This document shows positions 12,766 through 24,200 of a stretch of DNA of 64,000 nucleotides, piece after piece (the first letter of the stretch is position 1; every line of letters begins with the position of its first letter). The stretch covers positions 2,878,687-2,942,686 of the forward strand of contig LNGK01000008.1 of the NCBI GenBank assembly GCA_001510575.1. Reading direction: 5' to 3'. Under the pieces are notes generated by a model that did not search any database, was not told where the DNA came from, and was given only the letters and a program-made list of their open reading frames with translations. The DNA comes from Knoxdaviesia capensis. Taxonomy: Eukaryota; Ascomycota; Sordariomycetes; Microascales; Gondwanamycetaceae. The translations under genes and the position numbers were made by a program.

Positions 12766-13734
12766 TTTGCAAAAAAAAAAATTTTGTTTCCCATCAACTT
12801 CACGATAGATGGCTCGTTGGTTTGTGTGGTGGTCCTCTCCTCGATGTCTTTAATTTCCATCTTTTTTTTTTTTTGGGAAGGGCGGACAGATGAGTGGTTG
12901 ATACATAGACAGTACAACTGTTTCGTTTTCTTCGTGTCTGCTTTCTCTCACTATTCCTTTCTTATCATTTCTGGTTTCATTGTACTGCTACTACACCGTC
13001 GCTTTTTATAACTACATGCGGCGTTTCCCAGTAGATTGATTTTGATGTTGGGAGACGTCTGGGCGTTTCGGGGGGGTCTTCTTCTTTTTCTTTTTCTTTT
13101 TCTTTTTTATTTTTCGTTCTTGTTGCTCAGTTTTGCATTCCAGTTTCCTAAATCAAGCGTTTGTTTGTGGTCAAAATAACCGGGGATGTCGTGATGATGT
13201 GAATAATGTGCGGTTGGATGGGCGAGTGTTAAAAGTGGATGAATGCGTGGATGCTTGAGCCAAGTGACGAACAGTGAGGCACAGCCAGGTCCAGGTTGGA
13301 CAGTCGTGATCATGATAAGCAGGAGCGGTGATAGCATGAAGGTGGTATGTAAGGATGTGTTTTCATTATCCTGCAGATAGGAGTAGAGACAGTAACTCGT
13401 GGTCCAGACGGTTCGTCTCTCGATAGGCAAAACACACAGCGATGTCAGGTCACAGCCCTCATCCAGTCCGCCTAGCAAAACAACAATTCTTCCTCGTGAC
13501 CAGAGACAAGCCCTAAGCACACAACGAAAAAAGGAAAAAAAAAACAGACGCCTGTCAGACGTCCATCGCCACCCACCCAGCCCGTGCGCCCGAAGACAGT
13601 CCACGAGAACAGGGTCGAGATCATCAAACACTCCCTATACAGCCAATCCAAGACAGACCCGAAGGTACCATCAGAACGGAGCAGCCGCCACCTTTTCAGG
13701 CAGTGCGGGAGTAACCAGAGGCGTTAACCTTTCT
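12766..13734. other. 3' flank of VNX1, no recognised gene
   Basis: The sequence starts with the VNX1 3' UTR and is T-rich, with a CTTTTT-type pyrimidine tract at about 13078-13108. No family is recognisable on either strand. The region lies between two genes whose 3' ends face each other (VNX1 and the POF1-like gene), so no promoter would be expected unless another gene is present. Confidence 0.5.
13078..13108. repeat. CTTTTT-type pyrimidine microsatellite
   Basis: Tandem CTTTTT units with slight irregularity downstream of VNX1; probably part of its 3' UTR or of spacer DNA. Confidence 0.8.
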
Positions 13735-14340
13735 TCACTCTGAGGCGGCGAGGATATCATTCATCAACCAGGGTGGGATCTGTGGCTTCTTTGGGAAACC
13801 AAGAGGAGGACGACTACTATAGAAATGATTCTCCTGTAGGGGGGTTAGCATTGGAAGTCAAAAGAGAATAAATTCAGGTAGATGATGATGAGGGAGCGCA
13901 ATGAATCAATTGCTCAAGTGGTGGAAAGGTGTTTTGAAAGGTAGGGGGTGGACTCACTGAAGTATTGTCGCCTGAAGAGAAAAGAAAAAAAAAGAAAGGG
14001 AAAAAGTTTCTGAAAAGCCGCGGGCAGGCGAAGTTTATATAGGAAAAATTTAGGCGGCGAGTGATTGTGGGAGCATTCGCAACTCACCGCTTGGCAGAAC
14101 GCAGAGTTTTTTGTGCGGTGACGGATTTTTCGGGCGGTGAAGTGCGTTTGTGCGTGGCAGAATAAATTTCGGAACGGAAAAAATATTTTTGCGTATAGCG
14201 ATTTTGAGGGCATCGGGCTGCGGTGCCCGTGAGACGCTTTGGACGGAGACGACGACACGCGCAGATGGGCAAGAGAATTGAAATCCACGGTATAGAGTCT
14301 TGAGTCGGTAGTCGTAGTGCCTGTGGTACTTTATATGCAT
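13735..14340 (-). CDS. Possible small spliced gene, function unknown
   Basis: I do not recognise this gene; it is proposed only from splice signals and frame. Reading the minus strand, three segments join in frame: 14340-14088, a 14-nt micro-exon 13971-13958, and 13833-13735 ending in TGA. Intron 1 runs GTGAGT...CTCTTCAG. Intron 2 runs GTGAGT...GCTAAC...CTACAG, with a textbook branch site and acceptor. The result would be about 121 aa, very basic at the N-terminus, ending in a Pro-rich tail (SSRPPLGFPKKPQIPPWLMN). An alternative start at 14213 gives a 42-residue leader with many K/R and no acidic residue, resembling a mitochondrial presequence, but it leads into another frame. TATA-like sequences occur at about 14033 and 14330 on this strand. 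The location between convergent 3' ends leaves room for a gene. It may be a non-coding transcript instead. Confidence 0.3.
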
Positions 14341-15183
14341 TATCTTCCCTCAAAGATGCAGTCCTGGTGGCATGAAGGAGGATGGTCGTGGGAGGTCTGC
14401 CTCGAGAACCAGCTCGCCAGCAGTCAACAAGCAGCATCACGATAGACACGGCGGAAATCACCCATAACAAGACCGTGTATTCAAGCTGCTGTAGCCGTTA
14501 ATGCAATTCGTCTATTCTGTCCCTCTTTCCCAGCATTCTACGTCTCTTGTGGCCGTCAATAATCCGCCACAACTGCTTCAGGAATCGAGGCTGTTCCGAG
14601 TTTCCTAGGGTTAGGGTTGTGGATACGGATGGCAGCTTTGGCGCACAAACACTCATCTCTGTATGCCATCTACTGTATGAACATCAACACCATCATTAGA
14701 CATCTTTCGACTCCCCAGTTCACCGACAGTATCCCTTCAGTCCAGGCCCCCATACCGCGTCTCTCACCGCTTCGCGTCCATAGGACGTCTGCCGACTGCA
14801 ACCGAAATTGCCAGTGTTTGATCCACAAGGATTCTTCAGCACAATGACATCTCGAACCTGCTTCCCTGGAGGACTTTTTACTGCAGAGTTTTCACGTACC
14901 CCTGGATCCATTGATTCGCTTCCATTGCTTGGGCCGAGCTACCTGGATCCACCGGCCATCGCTGTGGCAATCTGAACGAGATACTGCAGAGTTTTCTCTG
15001 TTTCCCAGCCAAGGCCGGGTCTCGTGGTGGGATCGCCGGCCCTGGAGATTCGGTCGGACTTAACACTCGGTTCAAGGGCCTATTTATCCTTCGCTTCCTC
15101 GGGACCAGCCATCTTCTTTACTCCTGATCCATGCTGCTCAAAAAAGTCTGACCCTTCTCTTCCCCTTTTCCTGTAATTACTAA
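14341..15183. other. Spacer before the POF1-like 3' end
   Basis: No gene is recognised. It contains TAGGGTTAGGGTT at 14606-14618, two telomere-type repeats in tandem. The right end should be the 3' UTR of the POF1-like gene. If the small gene at 13.7-14.3 kb is real, the left part is its promoter. Confidence 0.45.
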
Positions 15184-16128
15184 CTACACATAGAGCTTTT
15201 CCCTCTCAACCACCCCCCGCACCGCTCCCGACACCATCCTCGAAACCTTCTCCCACTCTCCCCGCGCCACAGCTGCGCGCACCGCCGAGCTACTCACCGC
15301 GGCGCGCCCGCCGTCGCCCCCGGTATCATCTACCAGTTCGATCCTCGCCGCCCACTCCCGCCGTGCCCCGACATCGTCGCCCTCCATCGCCCCCTCTGCC
15401 AGCCGGTCCAGATACGCGCGCTGGTCGGCGAGAGACCCCAGGGCCGCGTCGTCGCGGGACGAAATACGCAGCACGGCACGCTCGAAGAATGGCGAGAGTG
15501 CGCGCTGGAGGGCGGCGCCGGGCGAGGAAGCCGGGCTGGACGCACTGAGATAGTACTTGGGAGTGAAGATCCGGATCAGTGTATCGTAGCCCGCGAGAAA
15601 CACCTGGTGGGCTGGGTACGCGTGCGGGAGCTGGCCCAGCGCCCGCGATTTGTCGTGGAAGAAGGCCAGCGTGGTCACGCCGATGTCGATGTGCAGCCTG
15701 GACGCAGAAGGCTGCGTCTGGGATAGCACGTCGTGGGCGAACACCTCCATCATGGCCAGGCGCTGCTCAAACGCCGCTGGCGCGGGCGCCTTATCGGCGT
15801 TCTGGACCGAGAGGAGGAGCAAGAGCCGGGTGTCTGCGGCCGCTTGCGGCGGCGGTTCTGTAGATGTCGCTGTAGATGTCGTTGGGCTCTTATGTGCGGA
15901 GATCGCCGACACCGCCATGGCCTGGTGTGCCAGTGTTGGCGGGTTAAACGACGAGTCGAGAATAATCACCGTGCCCCCATCGCCGGCTGCTGTGGGTGGT
16001 GGTGGGTCGCTTCGGCCCGCCGCTGTCCCGGCTCCGACTGTTGCAATAAGTTGGAGTGCGGTTGTCCCCGATGACGCTTGAAAGCGTCGGAGCTCGTCGG
16101 CGAAGAACCGGACTCGAGAGTGTGCCAT
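15184..16128 (-). CDS. POF1: POF1-like nicotinamide mononucleotide/cytidylyl transferase
   Basis: The protein belongs to the nucleotidyltransferase superfamily that includes NMN adenylyltransferases; yeast Pof1 is the closest named relative. The gene is a single exon of 314 aa. The start at 16128 is chosen because its context, CACCATGG, is strong; an upstream in-frame extension exists but lies in the leader. The nucleotide-binding motif SSFNPPTLAH is at residues 59-68, with the (H/T)xxH catalytic signature intact. The C-terminal phosphate-binding motif SSSAVR is at about 279-284. Linkers at about 32-50 and 85-105 are Ala/Pro/Thr-rich. A TATA box, CTATATAA, lies 90 bp upstream. The next gene, VPS11, is on the same strand and ends 415 bp upstream. 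The fold is certain; whether the substrate is NMN or another nucleotide is not shown by sequence alone. Confidence 0.85.
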   Translation of the reverse strand: MAHSRVRFFADELRRFQASSGTTALQLIATVGAGTAAGRSDPPPPTAAGDGGTVIILDSSFNPPTLAHQAMAVSAISAHKSPTTSTATSTEPPPQAAADTRLLLLLSVQNADKAPAPAAFEQRLAMMEVFAHDVLSQTQPSASRLHIDIGVTTLAFFHDKSRALGQLPHAYPAHQVFLAGYDTLIRIFTPKYYLSASSPASSPGAALQRALSPFFERAVLRISSRDDAALGSLADQRAYLDRLAEGAMEGDDVGARREWAARIELVDDTGGDGGRAAVSSSAVRAAVARGEWEKVSRMVSGAVRGVVEREKLYV

Positions 16129-16218
16129 GGTGCCTGCCTTCGCTTCTGCTTGATGGGTGTTGGCTTTCTGGCCAAGGTTGGAGTTAAAAGTCCGGGCCTG
16201 TTGCATGTGGTGGGGATG

Positions 16219-16226
16219 TTATATAG
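16219..16226 (-). promoter_or_regulatory. TATA box of the POF1-like gene
   Basis: CTATATAA on the minus strand, 90 bp upstream of the chosen ATG at 16128. Position and sequence fit a core promoter. Confidence 0.55.
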
Positions 16227-16542
16227 TTCCACATTCAATGTGCATTAGTAACATCTGCGCAGCGCCGGTTTCCAATGCGCCAGCACCAACACATCAGCCA
16301 AGACGGCGTCACTTTGAAATCTAGACTCAATAGACGCGAACCAGCTAATCGTGAAAAATGCAACGTACATTTGCTTGGTTAGAGCCGATGCAAGTGTAAT
16401 TCCCTGGAGTTTTGAGAGCTACAGTTGTTGTACAGTTTCCAGATTTGGCGACGTCCTAAGATATCAAATTAACACTCCCGACTCCTATGGAGACAAAAGC
16501 CCTATATACATAGATCATTACACCGCCAAATACGCACACCCC
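16227..16542. other. Spacer between the POF1-like promoter and the VPS11 stop
   Basis: About 320 bp of ordinary sequence that should contain upstream promoter elements of the POF1-like gene and the VPS11 3' UTR. No other feature is seen. Confidence 0.5.
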
Positions 16543-19500
16543 CTATGATGTCCCGTTCCGCCCTGCGGGCTCACCCACATTGGCCCCCGTCCCGGCCGAC
16601 ATGACACCGCGCCCAAACCACTCCGCCACGGTCGCAAATCGGTCCTCACTGCGCCCGAGCTCCGCCCGGAACAGGTCGTGCTTGGTGGCCGTGTCGGCCT
16701 GCGACGCCCGCAGCGCGCGGATGGTCGCGTTGTCCTTGGCACAAAGCGGACACTCCGAGTCGCCGTCGGCGCCGCCGCCACGCAGACACCGCTGGTGGAA
16801 GCTGTGGCGGCACAGGAAGTGCACTGCGGGGAGCTCGAGCGACTGCCCGCAGTCGGAGCAGCGCGTGGCCTGGAACACCGCCGGCTTGGTGGCGAGGTCG
16901 GCCAGCTCGGCGCGGCGCTGGTCGGTTTCGCTGCGGAACGCCGCGATGCGCCGCCGGTTCGCCGCGATTTCTTGCCGTTCTCGCGTAATCGTCTGTTGCA
17001 GGTACGGCTTGATCGTGCCCATGGTGGCCACGCCCTTGCCGTCGCCGGTCACCGGCGCGGCGCTGTCGATGCTCGCGCTGCCTTGACCCACCAGCGTCTG
17101 GATCACCTGCAGCGGCGCCATGAGCCCGTCCTTGTCGATCTTGGCTAGCACCCGCGACAGCTCGTCCGGCCCGGCGTCGTCGAGGATCTTCGGGTCTGAA
17201 GCAAGATACGCAAGGGCCGCCGGGTACAGCTGAGGCTCCTCGGGACCGTACTTGCGAAGTGCCTTCATGGCTCCACGTGTGTCCTTGGCCGAAGTATATG
17301 ACCGGAAGATATCAAAGAGCATACCGGCCTGTTCCTTCACGAGAATGCTGCCGTCCTCAAAGTCCGACAAGTGCGAAAGCAGAAGCACGTTCGAGCTCTC
17401 CATGGGAATATGCTCGCCTTCAATCAACTTCTTCGCCTTTGCCTCCCACTCCTCACGGTGATCGTCGCCTTTGATTTCAGATGCCTTGTGCAGGTACATC
17501 TCAAACAGCGTAGTGTATAGATCAGTCTTATCGCTCTCGCTCCACCCGCTTTCCTGGAGGCACGACTCTAGGAACACGATGAACTCGTCGGGATGATCGA
17601 TAAATGAAGAAAATGCGGTCTTGGGGGGTTGTGGCGTGTAGACCGGTGCGGGGATGTCATCGGGGTCTACCGCCACAGCTGGAAGCGCACCCGATGCCTT
17701 GGGTGGCCCGCCTGAAGTGGGCGGTGTGGCCGTAGAACCGGTCCCAAGATAGGGGAGAGCGATAAAGTTCGCAAAGTTTTGGACGGCCGTGGCTGCAAGT
17801 CTAGTGCTTCCCGGAGACACACTCTCCGACACCAGAGCTTCCACTTGCCGGGGCCGGTACTTGCCGGTGAAGTAGTCAATAAAGAGCCGTGTGGAGTTTT
17901 TCGGAGAGTTTTCGATGAGTACACGGGCGTACTTCATCATACACGGATGCGCCTAGCCAGCCATAAAGTGAAGCACGTTAGATTTGGACCATAAATGACT
18001 GACATATCCGGGAACTCGGAACGTACCATCTTCGGCTCTTGGTGCCAGATGAAATCCAGCGCCTCATCGTAGTTCTTGGAATCCTCAATCAGAATATCGA
18101 CTACCAGATCAACCTCGCCGTGCTGCTTGGCCAGGTATGCCGCCTGCTCATAATAACCACCTTGTCTGCACATAGAGATGGCAGTATCAAGGTCAAACTT
18201 GAGGTCACCGGGGGACTTGATGAACTTTTCGAGTTTGTCGACATCCTTGAGTTTGGCGTAGCAATTCAACAGCAGGGTAGTGTGGTCCGCTGTGGCTTTG
18301 CGGTGCTCATGAAGCTGTTCGAGGTATAAGATGAGATTCTGGATGCGTTGTGTGTCGAGAAACTATGCGGATGGATAATGTGTTAGCAGTATCTCGTACA
18401 GTGAGGACGAGACCGGAGAAGATTTACCTTGCGAATGACTTGAGACGGCTCGGTGGTGTCGATAGCTTTGATATACTGCATCATTGCTCCATCGTAGTCC
18501 CCCTTTTGGTACATGTAGTCTCCAAACTTGCGGTAGATCCGGCTCTGCTTTTGCGAGTCAACCTTGGACTTTTGAGCCAGATCAAGCGCCAACGGGTACA
18601 TGTTCCGTTGGTATAGCATCTCAAGCCGCTGTTGCAGCGTCCGTTCGTGGTATCGGTGGACCTGAAGGAGGAAGAAACGTTAGCAGTTGAACAAAAGCAC
18701 CTAGAAGAGAACTCCAAAACATACCTTTCCATCTTGGGAGAGAGTGTACAGGTCTCCCCACACTTCCAACATGCTCTTGATGGGTGACACCACCGACTCG
18801 GTATGAGCCACAACCCGCAGATCGGTTTCCAACAGCACGAACGTCGACGCATTAAGCAGAGCATCTGCAGCAGCCCCAAACCGTCGGTGGATGCGATCCG
18901 AATCCTTCGCGAATGGACCAGCCACCGGGGGACAGATCAGAGCCACATAGTCGCCGTGGACCTTGACCTCGCTCTTGGGAGATTCATACGCGCGCGGCGG
19001 TCCACGGCCATCCAGCGAGTAATGATATAGCGCGTCTTCGCGGGCTACAACGACATCGCCGGTCTTTTTCTCACGGGTCATGCAGCCGACGCCGCACCCG
19101 GAGTCCTCGATAGTCTTGGGAGGCAGGCTCTGGCCGCGCTTGGAGACGGCGATCCTGAGCAGTCGCGAGGTGGTCGATACAAAGAGTGTGGTGTCTTTCG
19201 CCTCAGAGTCGGCGAAGATTTCAAGGCCAGTTACGGGCTCTTCAGATTCGTAGACGATGCGCTGCTTCGTGCCGAGGTCGTTGATCAGATCGCCGCGCAT
19301 TAACGTCACGGTGCCGTCGGCGAATCCAACGGCGATCTGGCGGAGGTCTTCGAGAGGCGCAAAGGCTGAGATCTATAGGGACAAAGAGTCGAGAGTTAGA
19401 GAGTCTACCACCGACGCATGAGAGTATCAGGGTGGTGGCTGGTGATAACATACTGGGAACTGCTTCTTCCCGTTATTTATTGTGACAGTCGCTAAGCAGG

Positions 19501-19992
19501 TCGGCATGTTGGTCTTCTTGATGAGCTTATCGAGGGCCCAGACGGACAGTGTTGGGGGACTACTGAGGTTTTCCTGATAGGGAAGTTAGCTTGATAGCCT
19601 TTAGAACAGCCCATAGACACGGGAATATGATATGGGATGCATCTGGCTTACAGCTACAGTGACGAGCTGGCTGGTGCCCTCCATCTGGTACATGTGGGTG
19701 ATGGTGCCGATATCGTGAGCACGGAAGCTGCGCACAATCTTCCATGTTGCGCTAACAATGCGGACATAGCCGTCAAAGGTGCCGAAGAACAGGTTTCCGG
19801 AGCCGGCGCACGCGGTAGAGATTTCGTTGCTCTCGAGGAACTGGCGACAGTCATCATCGGTGATGCGGACGTTGGTGACGTCGAAGAAGTCGAACGATTT
19901 CCACTAGAGGCGAGAGACACATGTACGCCGGTCAGCTGTGGAATACACGGAAGGGTGCCCCTGGAGAACTGTTGACATACTGAGAGAGCCAT
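16543..19992 (-). CDS. VPS11: Vacuolar protein sorting protein Vps11 (HOPS/CORVET core, RING E3-like)
   Basis: Vps11 (Pep5) is a class C core subunit of the HOPS and CORVET tethering complexes that drive endosome and vacuole fusion. Seven exons join in frame: 19992-19981, 19903-19652, 19573-19454, 19372-18725, 18661-18428, 18362-18027 and 17952-16543. Every intron has GT..AG ends (GTATGT, GTAAGC, GTATGT, GTATGT, GTAAAT, GTACGT donors). The product is 1003 aa. The first coding exon is only 12 nt (MALS), and all introns are phase 0. An N-terminal beta-propeller (about 1-330) precedes alpha-solenoid clathrin-type repeats (about 350-830). A coiled segment follows, then a C-terminal RING with CSDC, CRHSFH and CPLC at about 897-940. 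The gene is divergent from UFD2 across 1.24 kb. The identification rests on full domain order and the conserved C-terminus. Confidence 0.95.
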
Positions 19993-21235
19993 GATCGGAG
20001 GACGGGCCGGACGGGGCCGGAGAGAGACCGGGGGACTTGAACGCGAGACGGACCCGATACCAACCGACCATATGAACACAAGACCGAGAGAGCGAAGACG
20101 TAGCTAGAAGGATACCGACGCGATGTAAAAGCGAGCCTGAGAATAATGTATTGGAGACGGTCAAGGAGATGAAGTTGAGAAAAAGCTCCGCAATGTCGTC
20201 GTCGTCGTCGTCGTTGTCGGCAATTACGTCAACCATGTGCAAGGGAAGGCGCAACTGAGAGGTATGAAGCTTGGGGTGCCTTCCTCACGTTTGCTCGTGG
20301 GGTTGGCAGCTCTGGAAGGAGGAATCAAAAATTGTCGGCATAGTTATGGCCCAAACCACAGCTGTGACAATGAATACACACTTTTGGCCATGAAGGTCCT
20401 CCTCCTTTAGGCTTCCACGGAAGGCCAAGGTTCTGTTCCCAGGATTTCAGGATTCAGAGCCTCACAGAACCACCTAGAATAGCCAGACACAGTAATTAGT
20501 CAGCCGAGTTTTTAGGCGCCAGATATGCATAAGAAGCCTGAAGTTGATACTGCTTCAGGGCCTACTCGGAGGATTTCCCATTATATTTCCATCTACCCCG
20601 CTGAACGTCTGAGCCCCTAAAGCTGCTGTAACAGCTATCAATTATCGTCCCCAGAGTTCTGCTATCTCAGCTTCCCTAGACATCGAGAACTTCTACTCTT
20701 CTTTCCTGTTTCCCTCTCTTCGAGATAGCCTCAGTCCAGAAAAGAGTGAACCCCAGCTTCCATTATATATGCCTGGATCATCCTTCTTTGCTCTTTTGAT
20801 TTTTCCTTTACAGAACCACACTACTCTTTTCCAACTCCTTTCCTGGCCTTTCTCTCCCAGCCACTGAGTTGGGTGTTAAGCACTTCCTATTATATAGTTT
20901 TCTCGAGATATCCAGTCTATTTCTAAGCTCCAGGCCGAGCTTCCGCCCCCCCGAAGTTTGATATATCTTTCTTGCTGTGTGTTCCTTCCTCTTGTGTGGC
21001 TTATCGTAATCTGTGATTACAATTGCTAGCATATTCCAGCTCCTTGAACTCAGCATACAGCATAACCGCCGTACGTGAATCTTCTAGGCCAGCCTTGTCT
21101 TATATTTCCGTTTGTCACCCCTCTATGTAAGACTCTCCTCCTTTCTTCAGGTACCTCCCAACCTATCTCCGTTATTCAGTGACAGTTTAAGCTTCGTTCA
21201 TTGACATCAATTTTGTCCCTAATCTTAGAGCCACC
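19993..21235. promoter_or_regulatory. Divergent VPS11/UFD2 promoter region
   Basis: A 1.24-kb gap between two divergent starts. It carries a (GTC)5 microsatellite at 20195-20209 and a short hairpin, CCTGAAG/CTTCAGG, at 20537-20559. The plus strand is pyrimidine-rich from about 20630 to 21235, consistent with the UFD2 leader. The UFD2 ATG at 21236 has a near-ideal CCACCATGG context. No gene is seen. Confidence 0.6.
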
Positions 21236-24200
21236 ATGGAAATGGACGATCACGACGACCAGTCTGCGCTGCCGCAAGACAACACCCCGCAGCCGCCTCC
21301 AGACGCGGGCCCGGATGCCCCAGACAGAGATGCGATGGAGAAGGTTTGTTGCGCTTCTGTCTGCAGTCAAACCTTCTTAACTGTGTGCAATTACTGACGT
21401 CTATCTATCGTACCACCATCTAGATCCGCTTGCGTCGTCTAGCGAAGCTTGGAGGCCCGCCCGCCGGCGCGTCCTCGTCTCAGAACACCGGAGCCGCCGC
21501 CTCCACGCCCTCTTCTGCCCGAGCGTCTCCCACTCCGAGATCTGGCTCTCCTTTCTCCGCCCCGACCCCTCTCGCGAAGACTCCAGCTGTCACGGCCGCT
21601 CCCGCTCCCGCTCCCGCTCCCGCTCCCGCGCAACAAGCTACAGGTATTCCCACCTTCTCCGCCGCCAATCTGCCAAGAAAGCCCTCTGAGACTGATTTGT
21701 ACCCGTCGTCTACGCAACTAGCCCCCAAGCCGCAGCGGAAACCCATAACTATTTCGTCCGAGTCATTTGAGAACTATGTCGACCGGATCCTCATCGACAT
21801 TCTCGGTGCCACCGTCGATTCCGAGAAGCTGGTTGACCTGAAGGGCAACCGCTTGATATTCCTGTCCAATCTGAGCCAGGAGCTCCGAGACACCGGAGAG
21901 CCGCTCAAGCTCTCGCCCGGCGTCATCGACCAGGCCATTATGGAGGCCGCCGGGTCATATCCCCCGGACAAGCCGCTTCTCAGCTACCTCTTGCCCTGCT
22001 GGTCGCGCGCCCAACACCATCGCCATGTCTTGAGCAGAGATGCCAAGCCAGCGATTGTGACCTTTCTGGATGAGACGAAGCGCTTGTGCATAAGTAACTG
22101 CTTGTTTGCTGTCACAATTCCAGATCTATTTGGGTAACTGACGCTCTCCACTGTCTCTCTTTTCACGTGGTAGTAAACTAATTTGATATCCGTCATATCT
22201 TCGCCGAAACAGCCGCGATTCCTCAGTCGAAGCCCCGAGCTTGGCTCCCCACCTTCTGAAACACTCGACCGATCCCGAAGGCATCGACGACGAATTCCTC
22301 CGCGAAGCAGTTTCCCGATTCGCCGATGACGAGAACCTCCCGAAGGTGTTTTCCGATGCTATGGTTACGCTCAGCACAGAGCTCTCTCGTCTGAGCATGG
22401 AGCAGAACTACCGACCCTATGTTGATGTAAGATACCTCATGATGCCTAAGCTTTTCGATCGAGCCTTGATTCTGTACTAACCGCCCGACCATGATAACAC
22501 TTTCTATAGGCTCTGCTGCTCTATGCCAAGTTCCCCGAACTATTGAAGGCGCTTACTGCCCATCCGTGTTTCCAGATGGCCCAGTCCGCGAATGGTATCG
22601 AGAGCCACACCATCCTTGGCCCGTTCTTCCGCCTCTCGCCTCTCCGCAACGAATCCGTGAAGACGTTCTTCGCCGCACCTCGCACGATGGATCAGGGATC
22701 TATCGCTCGATCACAGGACTCGATGAGACTGATTCTGCACACCCACCAGAACGATCTGTTCACCATCACTAACGCTCTGGTTCGGGCTGGCGCTGAATCA
22801 CGCAACAAGACCCTCGACTGGTTTGCTTACATCATGAACACGAACCACAAGCGGCGAGCCATGCAAGTCAATCCTAAGGAGATTGCCTCAGACGGGTTCA
22901 TGCTCAATGTGTCCCGTATTCTTGACCGTCTCTGCGAGCCGTTCATGGACGCGACCTTCTCCAAGATGGACAAGATCAACGCCGACTACTTCCGCCAGTC
23001 ACCGCGCATCGACATCTCCGATGAGACCAAGCTGAATGCCGACCAGGCCGCGTCGGATGCCTTTTACGGCAAGAAGCTGGACACCTCTGCCCACTTCATT
23101 TCCGAGATTTTCTTCCTCACTCTGGCTGCCCACCACTATGGCAACGAAGCCATGTCGGCCAACCTGAAGACAATCGATCGGGAAATCAAGCACCTGGAGA
23201 AGAATGTGGCCCTTATGGAGGCTGAGCGACCTAAGTTTGTCAACGTATGCCATTTCCTTTCCCACCCAAGGACTTTCTGTTTGTCATGTTGATTCTAACC
23301 ATCCCTTTTTATATCAGAATCCTGCCCGTTTGGCCCAATTCGAGAAGATGCTGAAAGAGCATGTTGATGCGCTCGATCGCATTATCGGATGGAAACAGGC
23401 TATGAAGGGACTCCTCCAAGATTCTAAGATGCAGGAGGTGTCGCTTCGCTTCATGAGATATGTGGCTGTGTGGCTCTTGCGTGTGGCCAGCCAGACTGAC
23501 TACACACCCGACAAGACCATCACTCTGCCTCTGCCGGAAGTCGAGTCGGAGACGTTTGCTTGTATTCCCGAATACGCTCTCCAGAACGTGGTTGAGAACT
23601 TCAAGTTTGTCTATCGGTAAGTTGTTTTGTTCGCCGTCTGTTCTTTCGCAAGAGAGAGTTTTCACTAATTGGCCCAACTGCAGCTATGTCCCTGATGTTC
23701 TCTCGTTTACCGTCGGCCCCGAAATGACAGCTCTCTGCATCACCTTCTTGGAGAGCTCCGAGTACATCAAGAACCCCTATCTCAAATCGTCTCTGGTTTC
23801 TCTCCTCTTCTCGGGCACTTGGCCTACTCACCGATACCAGCAGGGTGTTCTCGTCGATTCGCTGACGAACTCCAAATTTGCCAACGACCACCTCCTTCAT
23901 GCTCTGATGAAGTTCTACATTGAATGCGAGTCAACCGGTGCTCACAATCAGTTCTACGACAAGTTCAACATTCGGTACGAGATCTTCCAGGTGATCAAGT
24001 GTGCTTGGGGTGGCAATGCTGTCTACAGCCACCAACTCACGAACGAGAGCCGCACCAACCGACAGTTCTTTATTAAATTCGTCAATCTGCTGCTCAACGA
24101 CACGACCTACGTGCTGGACGAGGCCATGGGAAAATTCCCCAAGATCCGCAACCTCGAGAAGGATCTCTCAGCTTCCAACCTCACCCAGGAGGATCGCCAG

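Noticed and set aside
22094..22122. A possible extra intron in UFD2 exon 2 (GTAACT...TTCCAG)
   Set aside because: Only about 30 nt long, and removing it would delete the conserved LCISNCLFAVTI segment; read-through is the better model.
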